The notes under the pieces were generated by a model. It made no database searches, was not told where the DNA came from, and was given only the letters and a program-made list of their open reading frames with translations. From Pectinophora gossypiella (Eukaryota; Arthropoda; Insecta; Lepidoptera; Gelechiidae), in assembly GCF_024362695.1 (NCBI RefSeq), contig NW_026063243.1:930001-994000 (forward strand): a DNA stretch of 64,000 nucleotides, in the 5' to 3' direction. Position 1 is the first letter of the stretch. Each line of letters opens with the position of its first letter. Positions 44,323 to 56,700 of this stretch are shown in pieces. The translations under genes were made by a program, and so were the position numbers.

Positions 44323-44738
44323 TTATACTATATATAGCTACAAACCTGGCGAAACTATCGCATCTGGACCTTTTTTGTTTTCGTGAAACCTATTTAATTC
44401 TTGGTCAAATTTTATTCTCGGTGAAAAAAAAAACAAAATGGCCGAAAAACAAGATGGCCGCCATACAAATTTTTGTTTTTCCAGAAAATGTCTCAGAGGT
44501 AAAATTGATGATCGGAACGTCATCTTGGAAAACCGCTCCGCATCAGGGAGACACCCTACGGCCTGGCAAAACTATAGCACCTAGAACTTTTTTGATTCCA
44601 CGAGACCTATTTAAGTCTTGGTCAAATTCTATCGCGGTAAAAAAAAATGGCGGAAAAACAAGATGGCCGCCATACATAGCTTCGAACTAATACAGGACAC
44701 GCGAGCAGCTTGCTGCGAGCGAACCACGCGAAATCTAG
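44323..44738 (+). mobile_element. Helitron E9, minimal (416 bp)
   Basis: The 5' end TTATACTATATATAGCTAC plus AAAC is fused directly to the middle of a unit ('ctggcgaaactatcg'), so the TGAC array and leader are lost. The 3' hairpin and CTAG (44735-44738) are intact. It shows how small a derivative in this array can be. Confidence 0.75.
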
Positions 44739-45742
44739 TTATACTATATAAAGCTACAAACCCATGTACTGACTGACTGACTGACTGACTGACTCACTGA
44801 CTGACTCACTGACAGGGTTGTTCTCCCAGAAGGAGCGTCGGGGGGTAAAAGTGATGTATGGGAGATGTCATCAAAAACTTCCGATGAGTATGGGAAAACT
44901 TCCAGATCTTGGAAAACTGCTCCGCATCAGGGAGACACCCTACAGTCTGGCAAAACTATCGCACCTGGAACGATTCTTTTTTAACGAAACCTATTTAATT
45001 CCTGGTCAAATTCAATCACTGGTGAAAAAAAAACAAAATGGCGGAAAAACAAGATGGCCGCCATACAAAATTTCGTTTTTCCAGAAAATGTCTCGGAGGT
45101 AAAAATGATGTATGGGAGGTGTGATCGAAACGTCAAGCTGAGTATGGAAAAACTGTTCGATCTTAAAAAACTGCTCCGCATCAGGGAGACACCCTACGGC
45201 CTGGTGAAACTATCGCACTTGGAACTTTTTAGTTTTCACGATACCTATTTAAATCTTGGTCCAATCCAATCTCCCGTGACAAAAAATCAAAATGGCGGAA
45301 AATAAGATGGCCGCCATACAAAATTTTTGTTTTACCAGAAAATGTCTCGGGGGTAAAAATAATGTATAGGTGTGTGATCGGGACGTCAAGATGTTTATGG
45401 AAATGCTACTTGATCTCGGAAAAATGCTCCGCATCACGGCAGCACTCTACGGCCTGGCAAAACTATCGCACTTGTGGCATTTTTTTTTCCTTTATACGTA
45501 CTTAAATCTTGGTCAAATCCAATCACCGTTGAAAATAAATCAAAATGGCGGAAAAACAAGATGGCCGCCATACAAAATTTTAGTTTTTCCCGATAATGCT
45601 TCGGGGGTAAAAATGATGTATGAGGGTTTTGTTTGGAACATCATGAAAAGTACGGATATACTTTCAGGTTTTCAAAAACTGCTCCGCATCAGGGAGATAC
45701 CCCACGGCCTGGCAAAACTATAAAATCTGGATCAATTATTTT
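44739..45742 (+). repeat. 253-bp satellite array at the 5' end of giant copy B
   Basis: TGAC repeats, leader and about four units with the usual landmarks. The array breaks off at 'cttggtcaaaattaatcttgg'. Confidence 0.88.
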
Positions 45743-45919
45743 TCGCAAGACGTATTTAAATCTTGGTCAAAATTAATCTTGGTAAAAAATACAGATGGAG
45801 CTGTCCAGATTTAACTTGATAAATGCGTAATTCGCAAGACGTATTTAAATCTAGGTCAAAATTAATCTTGGTAAAAAATACAGATGGAGCTGTCCAGATT
45901 TAACTTGATAAATGCGTAA
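45742..45919 (+). repeat. 89-bp tandem duplication across the array/leader junction
   Basis: The segment starting ttcgcaagacgtatttaaat occurs at 45742 and again at 45831 with one visible difference. Each copy spans the junction between satellite and MITE, so the duplication happened after the two were fused. The roughly 190 bases that separate satellite and MITE in copy A are missing here. Confidence 0.85.
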
Positions 45920-46079
45920 ATACCTATTTTCTCATTACTCGAATAAATAATTATTCAAATAGATTATAATGCAATGGCAGTATATAAATTATCCGTAAAA
46001 TTAGAAGGTTAAACGATCGCACATTTGTACAGAGCCATCTATCTTTGTTTGGGAAAAGTAGTCTGGAAAGTCCGTCATT
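45873..46079 (+). mobile_element. MITE with CTTTCC inverted ends, copy B (left end lost)
   Basis: Counterpart of 10850-11054. It retains 'aaaaatacagatgg' and the right end CTGGAAAGTCCGTCATT, but the left terminus is replaced by satellite sequence. Confidence 0.6.
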
Positions 46080-46474
46080 GGTACCTATAGATTTTGTAAT
46101 AATATTTGTCTTGTATTTAAGCCAATAAAGACTACCAAAGGATGTTTGATGTGGAAATCTGGTCTCAAAAGGTCATAAGTTCACTGTGAGTAGGTAGGTA
46201 CCTACATTAAAATGCAAGTAACAATTTTGATACAACAAAAAACACTGATTGTGAGATCTTATTAGTTGAGGGGGTGGTAAACGACGTGGTTACTATTTAT
46301 ATTTTTCAAAATAATTTTAAAATGAAACAATTTTATTAAAAGACAATGAAAGATATATTTTTAGAAATAAGTTGTTTTATTATATATTTAAAATATCATA
46401 AGTAGGTGCAACCACACAAAATATTTCTACATTTAATTAAATAGATGAAATAAAACAGCAACTTAACCAAGTCC
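46080..46474 (+). other. AT-rich leader, copy B
   Basis: Aligns with 11055-11414 of copy A. No gene is seen. Confidence 0.5.
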
Positions 46475-46716
46475 TCTCGGCCTCCGTGGTCCAGTGGCTG
46501 ACTGCTGGGCTCACATCTGGAGGTCCTAGGTTCAAATCCACAAAAATTACTTTGTGATCCCCAGTTTGGTTAGGAGATGGGTGGCTGATCAACCGATTGC
46601 CTGAATTAAGATAATTAAGATAATCTATGCTTCGAATGACATGTTAAGCTGCTGGTCCCAGTTACTACTTACTGATGTTAGTACATAGTCATTAGATAAA
46701 TCATGTCAGGGGACTC
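46475..46716 (+). mobile_element. tRNA-derived SINE, copy B
   Basis: A box TGGTCCAGTGG (46487-46497) and B box GGTTCAAATCC (46529-46539), then the SINE body with 'tttgtgatcccc', 'atgttaagctgctggtccc' and 'atgtcaggggactc'. The 3' tail is missing. It is at the same site as the copy A SINE. Confidence 0.8.
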
Positions 46717-46814
46717 AATATGGTAACATATTAGTAAGTAGGAATAGAGTAAACTTGACAGTAACATTAAAATATATGGGTTATGTGCCTAACTAGCTTA
46801 TTTAACTATTTAAT

Positions 46815-47190
46815 GGTGCTAATTCCTGTAAATACCATCTAATTTTATTTTAAGTTATATCTGTCATTTTCTTATCCGCCGAAAAGGAAAGGGACGGGTA
46901 ATCGACAAGCATAAAATTTATGGAACACACGTCAATTTTAAGCACAAATCTAAAACAACCGTCTAAAAATTTTACATCAGTCAATAACCCGACACAGTTA
47001 GTAGACAGCATGTCAAACGGATTGCATACCAGTGACGTACCTTTTTGATTCGCCCGGGTTATTCATTCATTTACTCATTCTTCCTAAAATTAAGAGCTGT
47101 GAATCATCCGTCCCTTTCCTTTTCGACGGATATGAAACTGACGGATATAACTTAAAATAAAATTAGGCGGTGTCTACAGGAATCGGGGCC
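46815..47190 (+). mobile_element. MITE with about 75-bp inverted ends, copy B
   Basis: Same element as 13130-13508, with arms GGTGCTAATTCC...GAAAAGGAAAGGGACGGG and CCGTCCCTTTCC...GGAATCGGGGCC. It has no ORF. Confidence 0.85.
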
Positions 47191-47508
47191 AATGATATGA
47201 TAATATAAATTATAATATAAATTATAAAGTGATTTTTTAATAGCACATAGTTTAACAACATTTATGAACATAAATAGCTACTAACTACATACAATGCAAT
47301 GGAACGGCACACTTAACACAGCTCTTATGTTCACTAGATAATATTAATACTTTTGAGGTGAGCTCATCCTGCAAACAACGCATACATGAGCATCCATCAG
47401 GAATCTGAAAGCAAATATGAATGTTCTTCAAAAAATAATTGTAAAAATATGCCAACATTAGATTGAAATTAAAACAATATTTTAATCATAATTAAGTTGC
47501 CTTACAAC

Positions 47509-47909
47509 AATGAGGGTCTTTCTAATTGACATTCCCCAAACACATGATAGATGGCGTTGTTCACTTTTAACGTGATAATTACCTATTTTCTCATTACGGG
47601 GGTACATAAATGGGGGTAAAATGTAATGTAATGATGGAATCATCATATAATATAAACTAATTGTTTCTTGATATTCGGATCACATTATGTATAGAATGAC
47701 ATTGCTACCTACATTGCTTCTCTTTATTTTGATCAGAATAATAATAGGTGGAAGTTGTATCATCATAATATACCAGCATCATTTATACCCAAAAACAAAG
47801 ATAAAAGATGCATATGTCTATTATCCATGAAGTTAGAAGTTTAAACGAAGAAAAAACTTAACAATACCATCTATTGTGTTTTTGGGGAACACCAAAACGT
47901 CCCTCATTA
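47509..47909 (+). mobile_element. 400-bp TIR element, copy B only
   Basis: The ends AATGAGGGTCTTTCT...CATTCCCCAAACAC...ATAGATGGCG and CCATCTATTGTG...GGGGAACACC...CGTCCCTCATT are inverted copies and belong to the MITE family at 10850. Copy A has the empty site near 12385 (TAACAATTATGATTGAAAC). The interior repeats the 'cttctctttattttgatcag' THAP-like fragment found at 15070, here damaged. Confidence 0.7.
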
Positions 47910-47978
47910 TGATTGAAACACATAAAACCTTTTAAATGGGTCTTACACAATGTAAATTATAATCCTTAATACTTTATT

Positions 47979-48076
47979 GGGTGAATATCAAAATGTGCCA
48001 AGTTTGGTGGTGAACTTTCACGAAAAACAAAATATGAAAGTTCGCCACCAAACATGGCACATTTTGATATTCACCC
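47979..48076. mobile_element. 98-bp hairpin (foldback) insertion, copy B only
   Basis: A 41-base left arm (47979-48019, starting GGGTGAATATCAAAATG) and right arm (48036-48076) pair with two mismatches around a 16-base loop. TATT stands on both sides, consistent with a 4-bp target duplication. Copy A lacks it near 12446. It has no ORF. It could be a tiny MITE; if transcribed, it would form a miRNA-like stem. Confidence 0.8.
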
Positions 48077-49630
48077 TATTACCTGTCTCGGAGATATTTT
48101 TGTTTTTCTATATAATGTCACTCTTCATTTCTTTCCATAAGCTTATGGCCTGTGATTTTGTCTTCTTGTATGCCTTCCCAAAGATATTCCACAACTTATA
48201 CAGACGCATTGTTTCCAACTCTCGGACTGGAACATTCATCGGGAGACTTGTTATTGTTGCTTGCATCTTATTGTTGCTTGCATCTCTTAGTATGAGTATG
48301 AGTTACACACAAAGTCGATCAACATCTAACACCTGTAAATAAATAACTTTATAATAACAGTGTCATTCGATTATATATTACTTACATTGCAATTTATCAA
48401 CGAACATTATCCACAAACTTTTTATCATTTTGGCTCTATCCAAAACACATAATGGTTCTGGAAGTTTTACCAGTAGAATATCGACGCAAAATGGTGAAGT
48501 AGGGCTCGAATCGATGAACTTGTAAGTTACAAATTCTAACAAAGTAGGTAGGAAAAAAGTAGCACAGAAAATTATCAATACAATAGAACTTCACCATTTT
48601 TTTTTTGTTTTCCCCGAAGGGTAAGGCAAAGGAAACTATGCCCATACAGCCATGTCTTACATTTTTTTTTGATGATTAATGAAATGATAAAAGGTGATGA
48701 CGATGAAAAATGAAACCTAAGCCCCCACTCTCGGAGCAGACTCCTACTCAGGAACCCTAAACGAATTAACTCAAAAGTCCGCATAAACTTTGGGGTTATG
48801 AAGCGGCTTGTTGGCACGAAGCGAAAATAGATAGATACACTTTGTTTATTGAATATTCCGATATAATAACACTGTCGCGAATGTTTTCTGACTAACTTAA
48901 TGCGGTCATTAACCACAAAACACCACTTCGTATTAATTATTTAGATTTAAAATTATTCAATGAAGAAAACAATTGTCCCGTTCCAGCCAAAAAGTCTAAA
49001 AAAATTAAATATACAAACTTTTTTTTTGGTTATTTTGTCCATAGTAGGACAGGCAAAGGGAACATAACCCATACAGCCAAATGTATGAAGCGGCTTAATG
49101 GCTCCAAACGGAAATAGATCCACCACCACTTTGTTTATTGAATATTTATTTATACTTTATATTTATATATTTTTCCGATATAATAACACTAAAGCGAATG
49201 TTTTTGATTAGGCACTTGTTCACTTCGTATTAAATATTTAGACTATTCAAAACACCCGACTGATGAAATGAAGAAACAGTAGCCCTCAGACCTCATGGCC
49301 TCGTGGCTTATGGTTCTCGGACCAATTGCAAGTGGTGACAAAATAAGAAAAAAAAAAAGATTATTCAATGAAGAAAGCAACTTTCCCGCCAAAAACCCAC
49401 GGAAAAATGAATGAAAATACTCAATCATTGTCGCTTATTTAAAAAAAGTTAAATGGTACTGATGTGACAAAAAGCAATCAGATTTTATATTGCTTATTTA
49501 TTAATTCCATCGATGTCTATGCGACGAAGTGACGTAAAAAAGTACTTCAATATTTTTCGATATTGGCTGTTTGAATCTGTTTTGGCAGAATTTCTTTGTT
49601 AGTCTCATGGAAAAAAAAAAAGTAAATTCG
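48077..49630 (+). other. AT-rich leader, copy B, with local duplications
   Basis: Aligns with 12470-14370 of copy A. About 48593-48760 resembles a reverse-oriented lepidopteran LINE tail (poly-T start, 'gttttccccgaagggtaa', 'catacagccatgtctta'), and a related piece is at 49016-49080. The 'atgaagcggctt' block is present twice. ORFs here show no coding character. Confidence 0.45.
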
Positions 49631-49861
49631 TTCGTACCTAGTGTTGGGTTCTTACCCGGAAAATTCCCGCGTTTTGGGAATTTTCCCAATTCTGAGGGAA
49701 AAAACCCGAAAAATTCCCATTTCAAGGGAAAATATTTTTTTATCGCATATATTTGTATTAAAAGTAAGGATTTCCAACAAAGACCATTTAAATATAATGT
49801 ATGCCTACTTATGCCCAATTTATTTTCTGTCGTAGTGTCGTATGAACTCTTAAAAAACTTA

Positions 49862-51769
49862 AAGGAGATCATCGGATTTCGGCCCAGAAGTCAAAGTGCC
49901 GGCCAAAAAATAATTTTGCTATATTCCGTTAGATCTTATCCGTATGAGCATTTATTACTATGGCACCAAAGCTATAGGGTCAATATCTTCGGTTTTATTC
50001 GATTTTAAAAAACTGTATTTTTCATACATTTTTGGTGAAAATGTAAAGTGCCGGCCAAGTAACAATAATGGTATTATCCTTAGAACTTATCCGTCTGAGC
50101 ATTTATTACTATGGCACCAAAGCTGTAGGGTCAATATTTTCGGTTTTATTCTAATTAAAAAAAAAACTGAATTTTCATACATTTTTGGTGAAAATGTGAA
50201 GTGCCGGCCATGGAACAATATTTGTATATCCCGTTAGAACTTATCCATTTGACCATTAATTATTAGGGCACCAAACGTCTATGACCATTATTTTGACTTT
50301 TGTTGGACTTTACGTTATAGTTTCTGTGTGAAAAGTGCCGGTCAGCAAAAAACACATGTCAAAGCTATCGCGAAGATAAAATATAACAGGCGCGTTATTT
50401 AAAGGATCGTCAGAATGTTTATTATTATGGCATTAAACGACTATGACCAATATTTTGAACTTAATTCGATTTTTCAAAAATCAAAAAAAAGTTTTATCTA
50501 GTGATAATGGAACTATCTTGCTAAAGGCGTAATATGGTGGTCGTCTTTTGAAAAATAGGTTTGCGTTTGACCACTACCTTACCTGATGGTGATACACGCT
50601 TAAGAAGCTACTTTTTTTTAAAGAAAAGTGTATACAAGGAATAACCAGTGGGGTGATAGAGGTACTATGTTATCGGCCGAGTAGCACCAGGACATTGTGA
50701 TAGGCATACTTGCAAAGTACAACTACCCGACTCCTGTTTTCCCTAACAGATACTTCAGACGTCATGCCAAAATACGAGTTTCGTCACTAGATGGCAAGCT
50801 TATCTTTGGGTGGTAACCATTTACGGTCAAGGTGAATCAATACCATAATTCAACCTAAACTTAGGCCGTAACGTTGAGTCGAATGCAAAAACTACAGCCA
50901 ACGTCATATCTAAAATCAGATAGTATTAATATAGAAGTTCACCTAACAACACTCAAAACAAAAACACAAAGTATTTATCTGACTAATGACTAGTCATTGG
51001 GAAAGCTCTGCTTGTTGTCATTGTTAAAATGTATAGAAAAAAGCTTTTTTAAAAAGTCCAATAAAAGCCAAAGTCGACATTTGGTAGTATAGTAAAAATA
51101 CGTTTCAAGTCGTTTACCAAAAGATTTGACTTATTTTGTTTCGCTGGCTGACATTTTCCCATTTGAACCAAAACGGAAAGAGAGACGAATAAAAAGTCAA
51201 GATAACGGTCAAAAATGTTTTGCGCCAGATTATTAAATGTTCTAAAGGTCCTTTGTAATCCGCCGTACCGCATTTTTTACCCAAAGCACTTTATTTTCAT
51301 ACAAAATAAATAAGAAATCAAGATTTTTAAAATACACTAAAAGCCAAACTAATGGTCATACAAGTTTGGCGCTATAGAAAAAAAAGTTAACAGGCATCTA
51401 CTCGATACTCTCAACATGATATTTTTGCTGGTCGGCATTTTTCACATTTGAACTAAAACGTAAATTCCAATAAAAGTCAAAATAATGGTCATAGAAGTTT
51501 GGCGCTATACTAATAAATGTTCTAACGGTCCTTTGTAATACGCCTGTATACCTCTTTTTCCCAACGGACATAATATTATTTTTTACAAAATGTACGAAAA
51601 ATCGAGATTTTTAAAATCCAATTAAAGCCAAACTAATGGTCATACACGTCTGGTGTCATAGTAAAAAATGTTCAGAACAATCTACTCGAAAAGTTTGACA
51701 CATTTTTTTTCTCTGACCGGCACTTTCAAATTTGGGCCGGCCAAAGTATGTAAAGCCGATGATCTCCTT
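49862..51769. mobile_element. TIR element nested in the hAT element
   Basis: AAGGAGATCATCGG at 49862-49875 is repeated in reverse complement at 51756-51769. Subterminal repeats with AAGTGCCGGCC and 'ggcaccaaa' occur about four times on the left and in inverted, diverged form on the right. It has no ORF and no clear target duplication. The superfamily is unknown to me. Confidence 0.6.
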
Positions 51770-51849
51770 CGTAATATATTTTGAATGGAATGTTCGATTT
51801 TAATAATTCCATGCAAAGATATCTACATATTATAGGATATATAGGATGC

Positions 51850-52655
51850 TTTTGGCACGAGAGAATGTCATCATCGAGGAGCAACATGGTTTTGTGCAAG
51901 AAATTGGGAGGCACGAATACCTACAGATATTATTTACTTGGACTATGAACAAGCTTTTGATCGAGTTCCTGTCACACAATTGATTGCTAAATTAGAGCCC
52001 TTTGGAATCAGAGGCAATGTCGTGAAGTGGATTGAAGACTTCCTGTCAAATCGCACATTCTCTGTGCGCATCGGAGAATCATACTCTGTTCCCAGAAAAG
52101 TCCTCAGCGGTGTGCCGCAGGGATCGGTGTTAGGACCTATTTTATTCAGTATCTACCTTACAGATCTTAAACATGGTATCATGTCTGATATATCACTCTT
52201 TGCAGATGACACGAAAATAACGGGGAATCCACTTTTTAGCCATAATATAATCCAAAATGATCTTGATAGAGTAATTGATTGCACCCGAGATTGGCTAATC
52301 ACATTAAACGTAGACAAATGCACTGTGTTGCATGTTGGCAGTAACCACCCCACGTTGAGTTACACCATTGACTCAAAACCTCTCGAGTGTGTTAAAAAAC
52401 AAAAGGACCTTGGCATAACGATAACACATAATCTAAAGTGGGACGAACACATTATTGGAATCACTAAGAAGGATAACTCCCTCTTATACATAATTAGAAA
52501 AGCTTTTTATCATATAGATACGGAATTGTTTCTTAGGCTTTACAAAACTTACTTACGTCAGATGGCTGTTAGAACATGGGTTTCAAATATGGAGACTTTA
52601 CTATAGGAAGGACATTGCACTACTAGAGAGAGTCCAAAGAAGAGCAACAAAGATG
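51850..52655 (+). pseudogene. LINE reverse-transcriptase fragment
   Basis: After a broken EEQHGFVQEI segment, an open frame (51938-52606) covers the RT core: DYEQAFDRVP, LSGVPQGSVLGPILFSIYL and the catalytic LFADDTKI (about 52200), followed by the thumb region KKQKDLGITITHNLKW. A frame change leads to KDIALLERVQRRATKMV, then the homology ends. The style is CR1/Rex-like and differs from the LINE at 36722. It has no endonuclease and both ends are missing, so it is a dead remnant. Confidence 0.8.
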
Positions 52656-53215
52656 GTGACAGTACTGGCTGGCCGGAGTGGACCTTAGCGGGGGCCGCAG
52701 GACTCTCACCTCTGGCTTGCCTTTATTGGCCAGCCAGAGTGGGGCGTTAGAGCTATACGCTCGCAGGGTGGAAGTGAAAGATGCATAAGTCGCGAGTTGG
52801 TAAGGCGGGTAAACCGCCTCGCAGAAAGCGGTGTACACCTCTTGACACCCTGAGATGCTCACAACCATGTTGCTGCCTTGCCGTCCAGTCGCGTCGGCTA
52901 GATAGGTGGCCCAACCAGTGAGTGACGAGTCACCGCCTGCCCAATATATCTCTATTATTAACATTGGTCGAACAGGCGCCATAGTCCCCCATAGCCCCAG
53001 TATCCCGGTTCACTAACCCCCAACCCAATAGCCCAGTTCCTTTTGTTCCCATAATCTGTAATAGTCCTACACGAACCAGGGATTGTCTTTGGGTGCACTT
53101 CCATAGTGCATACAGGGATAATCGCCGGTTGGTGTCACAACACATCTAGAGTCAGGCCCCACGCACGCCTTCCAAAAGTCCGGTACTCCATGACAGACCC
53201 GACCCGAGATATGGA
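52656..53215 (+). repeat. GC-rich interspersed-repeat block
   Basis: About 560 bases much richer in G and C than everything around it, starting inside the RT remnant ('ctggctggccggagtgg') and ending in an A-rich stretch ('gatacaaataataataag'). It looks like the 3' part of another non-LTR element inserted in the RT fragment. The reverse-strand ORFs (52623-52982, 52930-53145) lack supporting signals. Identity not assigned. Confidence 0.4.
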
Positions 53216-53424
53216 AACGAGATACAAATAATAATAAGATTAAAAATAATTAAATAAAAAATATTTTCCCATGATTCGGGAATTTTTCGGGTGTTTATTT
53301 TATTTTCCCATATTTTCCCGATATTTTTTCTTTCCCACCCAATTTTTTCTTTCCCTGCCCATCACTATTCGTACCCAAACCAACCGTTGGCGCGCATGAC
53401 GCCAAAGAGAAAAAAAAAAAACCG

Positions 53425-53437
53425 TTGGCGCGAAAAA
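53425..53437 (+). promoter_or_regulatory. E2F-like site upstream of Rep-helicase, copy B
   Basis: TTGGCGCGAAAAA is identical to the copy A site. A partial duplicate, TTGGCGCGC (53387-53395), lies 38 bases upstream, so copy B has one and a half such sites. The first donor (GTAAGT, 53479) follows about 40 bases later. Confidence 0.5.
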
Positions 53438-53739
53438 GTGACAAGCGTTTTTTCACTTGTATTTCAAGATTTCCAAAGGTAAGTCGATTTTGTTATTGAT
53501 AATTTAACAATTATTTATAAATATTTTTAGGTATATAATCTTTAAAATCGTATAAAAGTTAGCCATATAAACAATTATAATTGTAAGATATTTAACTTTC
53601 TGTACTGATTTTCTCTTTTTCACATAATGAAAGTGAAAACATTAAAAGGTAAGTGCCTACCTACTTAAAAGCTATAAGGAATTCTTATTTTATTGTCTAT
53701 TAGATAAACACATATAGTACAGAAGTGGTTTGTTTACAG

Positions 53740-56700
53740 ATGAAGCGTTCAAGCGTTGAAATTCCATTGTGCTCTACAATGCTTCGCCGTCGCGTCGACG
53801 ACGAGCAGCAGGCCCTCTACGAAGGGACTGCTGTTACCTGCATCGGTGCCGGTAAGTACCTATTTAAATTTTAAGGAGCTTAATGCTTAATGCACATTTT
53901 TTTTAATTCAAATCCATTTTAAGAAACGATCGATTGATTTTATGATGATTACAATGTCTAAAATAGCCACTTGATATCAGCCATGGAAAAAAACTTTACT
54001 TAATAACAGGCATTAGGTATCTATCTACTTAAATCAATTGTATTGCCCCTACCTATGCTGTGTGACTAGAATAGGCGATAGGTAGTTAATTACTATAAAT
54101 ATTTTTTTAGAATTAAGTAAGTAGGTTGGTAGGTAGGTATATCAAGGAAGTTAATTAACCTATGGTAAATTTAGATGGAGATCATACTTATGCTGTGTAA
54201 CTAGAATAGGCGATAGGTAGTTAATAACTATTAATATTTTTTTGAATATTTAAATAAGTAGGTTGGTAGGTGTTTGAAGTACTAAGTTAGTTAACCTATG
54301 ATAAATTTAGATGGAGATCATAACACTATAGGTAGATAATAATAATAAGATTGAATCCTTTTTGAATTATAACAATCCGAATGTAATTCTGGTTTGACAG
54401 CAACCCATGTTGTAGCACAACAGTAACATCACTCATTAGATGAAACGTAATAAGTAGGTCTGTAACAAATTATAATAAACATACAAGTTAACCTATGACC
54501 ATAGTATTATTACTTATTCTATGCTATAGCAGTCACTATCTTAATATTCTGTGTGAAAAGTTAAGCCTTCCTCTAAAATCGTGTAAAAACCAACTAAGTA
54601 TGTCTGTTTTATGCGTAGAAGAAGTAGTGTATTTTATCCAGTGACAAGTTACTACAGATGGTTAAATACAACTATAACCTATGTTATAATAATGTTATAA
54701 TAATATTATAAAATATTTTATCTATCTAACTAAGAATTATAGAAATTAGTAAATAGGTAACAAAATTATTATAAAGTTATCTACTTAATTATATAACACA
54801 GCTATTTATAATTACAAAATTATATCAAACAAGTAAGTAAGTAAGTATAATATAGAGATAGAGATATCGAAGCTTTGAAGTATTTAGTTTATCTGAAAAA
54901 AAAGTTTGAATGCTATAATAACATTTGTCTACAAGAAACTTTTTTAAATTACTGTCAAACAGTGTGTGTAGGTTTGTCTATATTTTGAATATGGTTAGGG
55001 TTATGGTTATATTATCTTGATGACCATGTGGTGGGGCCTGAAGGAAACTAATCTAATTCCATTTTTAACCGACTTCAAAAAAAACGTTATCAATTTGACC
55101 CATATATTGTAATTTGTGCCAAATTCCGTATATATGCATGTATGTTTGTCCATGCATTTCTTAGCAACTACAAATCGTATTGCAATAATGCTTGTTTATG
55201 GGATTAAGTATCGTCCAACATAGGATAGAATGGAAGTCTCATCAAAATTGGTTTAGAAATTTCCAACTTATGGTTGAAAAACCGTTAAAAATTAGGGACC
55301 TTGTGTTCGGTCAAGGGTGTGTCGGACACTACATACATTAAACAAATTATAAGACATGTTATATTCCAGTGTTTTGTTAACGAAGGTACATGGTCGCTGG
55401 CGTATTAATATTATTAGTAACACTCGAGTTACAATTTCAAAATTTAGATTCTAATGTATTCAACTAAATATTATTTCTGACTTTTTATTTGATAGATTTT
55501 GAAGTCAGTAAAAATATAATGTAGTATAGTATAACATAGTATATTATACTACTATTATATTATTATATTACTATATTATTATGTGTATATGTACCTAAAG
55601 TTCCGTCCACGGAAAACGTTAGTAAAGGAAAATTCTGTGTATGTAAGTATGTACTATAAATACACGTCTAACGCATAAGTAGGAGCGAGACAGACCATTC
55701 TAACGTAGTATTATTCTTTATTTGATGCCTATAGCTTAAGTGATGTTCAACTCAATCGTCTTATATCTAGATACTTGGATTTCGCCATCAGAATTTTCTT
55801 TTACTGACCTTTTCTGTGGACGGAACCTTAGATGCGCAAGTCCAAATCGCACTTGCCTGGATTTTTTTTAAATTTTTGACAAATATACATACTTCACCTG
55901 TATTAGTCCGAAATAATCTCACACTATGATGCAACAAGATCAAGATAAGAACAAAAACTGTGGTATTACGTTTTACTGTTATTTTATATTAAATCTTCGA
56001 AATATTCCGTCAATAGAGTGCTGCATTGCATACCTACATAATATCTCGCCTATTTCCCATTGGGGTAGGCAGAGAACAGATTATGAGAGAGAATATGAAT
56101 GAAATTGGACTTACATACATACACTCATAAACTCACGCCCGTAATCCCAAATGGGGTGAGCAGAGCCACAAGTAATCAAAGACAACTTGCAGCCACTGTT
56201 GATACGAAGTCCTAAGATGGATATGATGAACCTTATGGTGATAAGGGATCAGCCTATCGCCCATAACATTAGTCCATTATGTTAGAGGACGCAATCCCTC
56301 TGTCGGTTTTTACGACATGCCCGGGAAGACAAGCAGCTGAACGTGTTCTATGTTTTTTATTTGCTCCCAGAACAGTATAGAAGCAATTGGACTTAAAGTC
56401 AGTTTATTACCTGAATTAAATATTTATGTTACAATTATGTAATTAATTGCTTAATCTTTTATATATCTATTATATAATCATTTATATCTTTTATTAAAAT
56501 TGTCAAAAGGTTATTAATGCGAACGTTGAGGAGTATGAGTGGCATGACTTTGAATGATAAAATAGTGTGCTAAGGGACCATTGTGAAAGAAGATGTGACA
56601 TGAAGAGAAATGACAAAAGAATGCTTAGATAGTTTGGATATGGACAAGATTTATTATGCCGGTATAATTGGTAGAATCGGAAGAGGAAGGCCTAGGTAGT

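Larger units (their letters stand above)
49639..53367 (+). mobile_element. Composite hAT-type element (3.7 kb), copy B only
   Basis: The ends TAGTGTTGGG / CCCATCACTA are inverted copies with one mismatch, flanked by the exact 8-base repeat TTCGTACC (49631-49638 and 53368-53375). Copy A has the empty site 'aaattcgtacccaaacc' at about 15531. Subterminal TTCCCG/GGGAA motifs fill both ends. The inside holds a second TIR element (49862-51769), a LINE RT fragment and a GC-rich block; no hAT transposase remains. Confidence 0.85.

Noticed and set aside
52623..53145. Reverse-strand ORFs of 119 and 71 codons
   Set aside because: They lie in a GC-rich repeat block inserted in a dead RT fragment; open frames are expected there from base composition.
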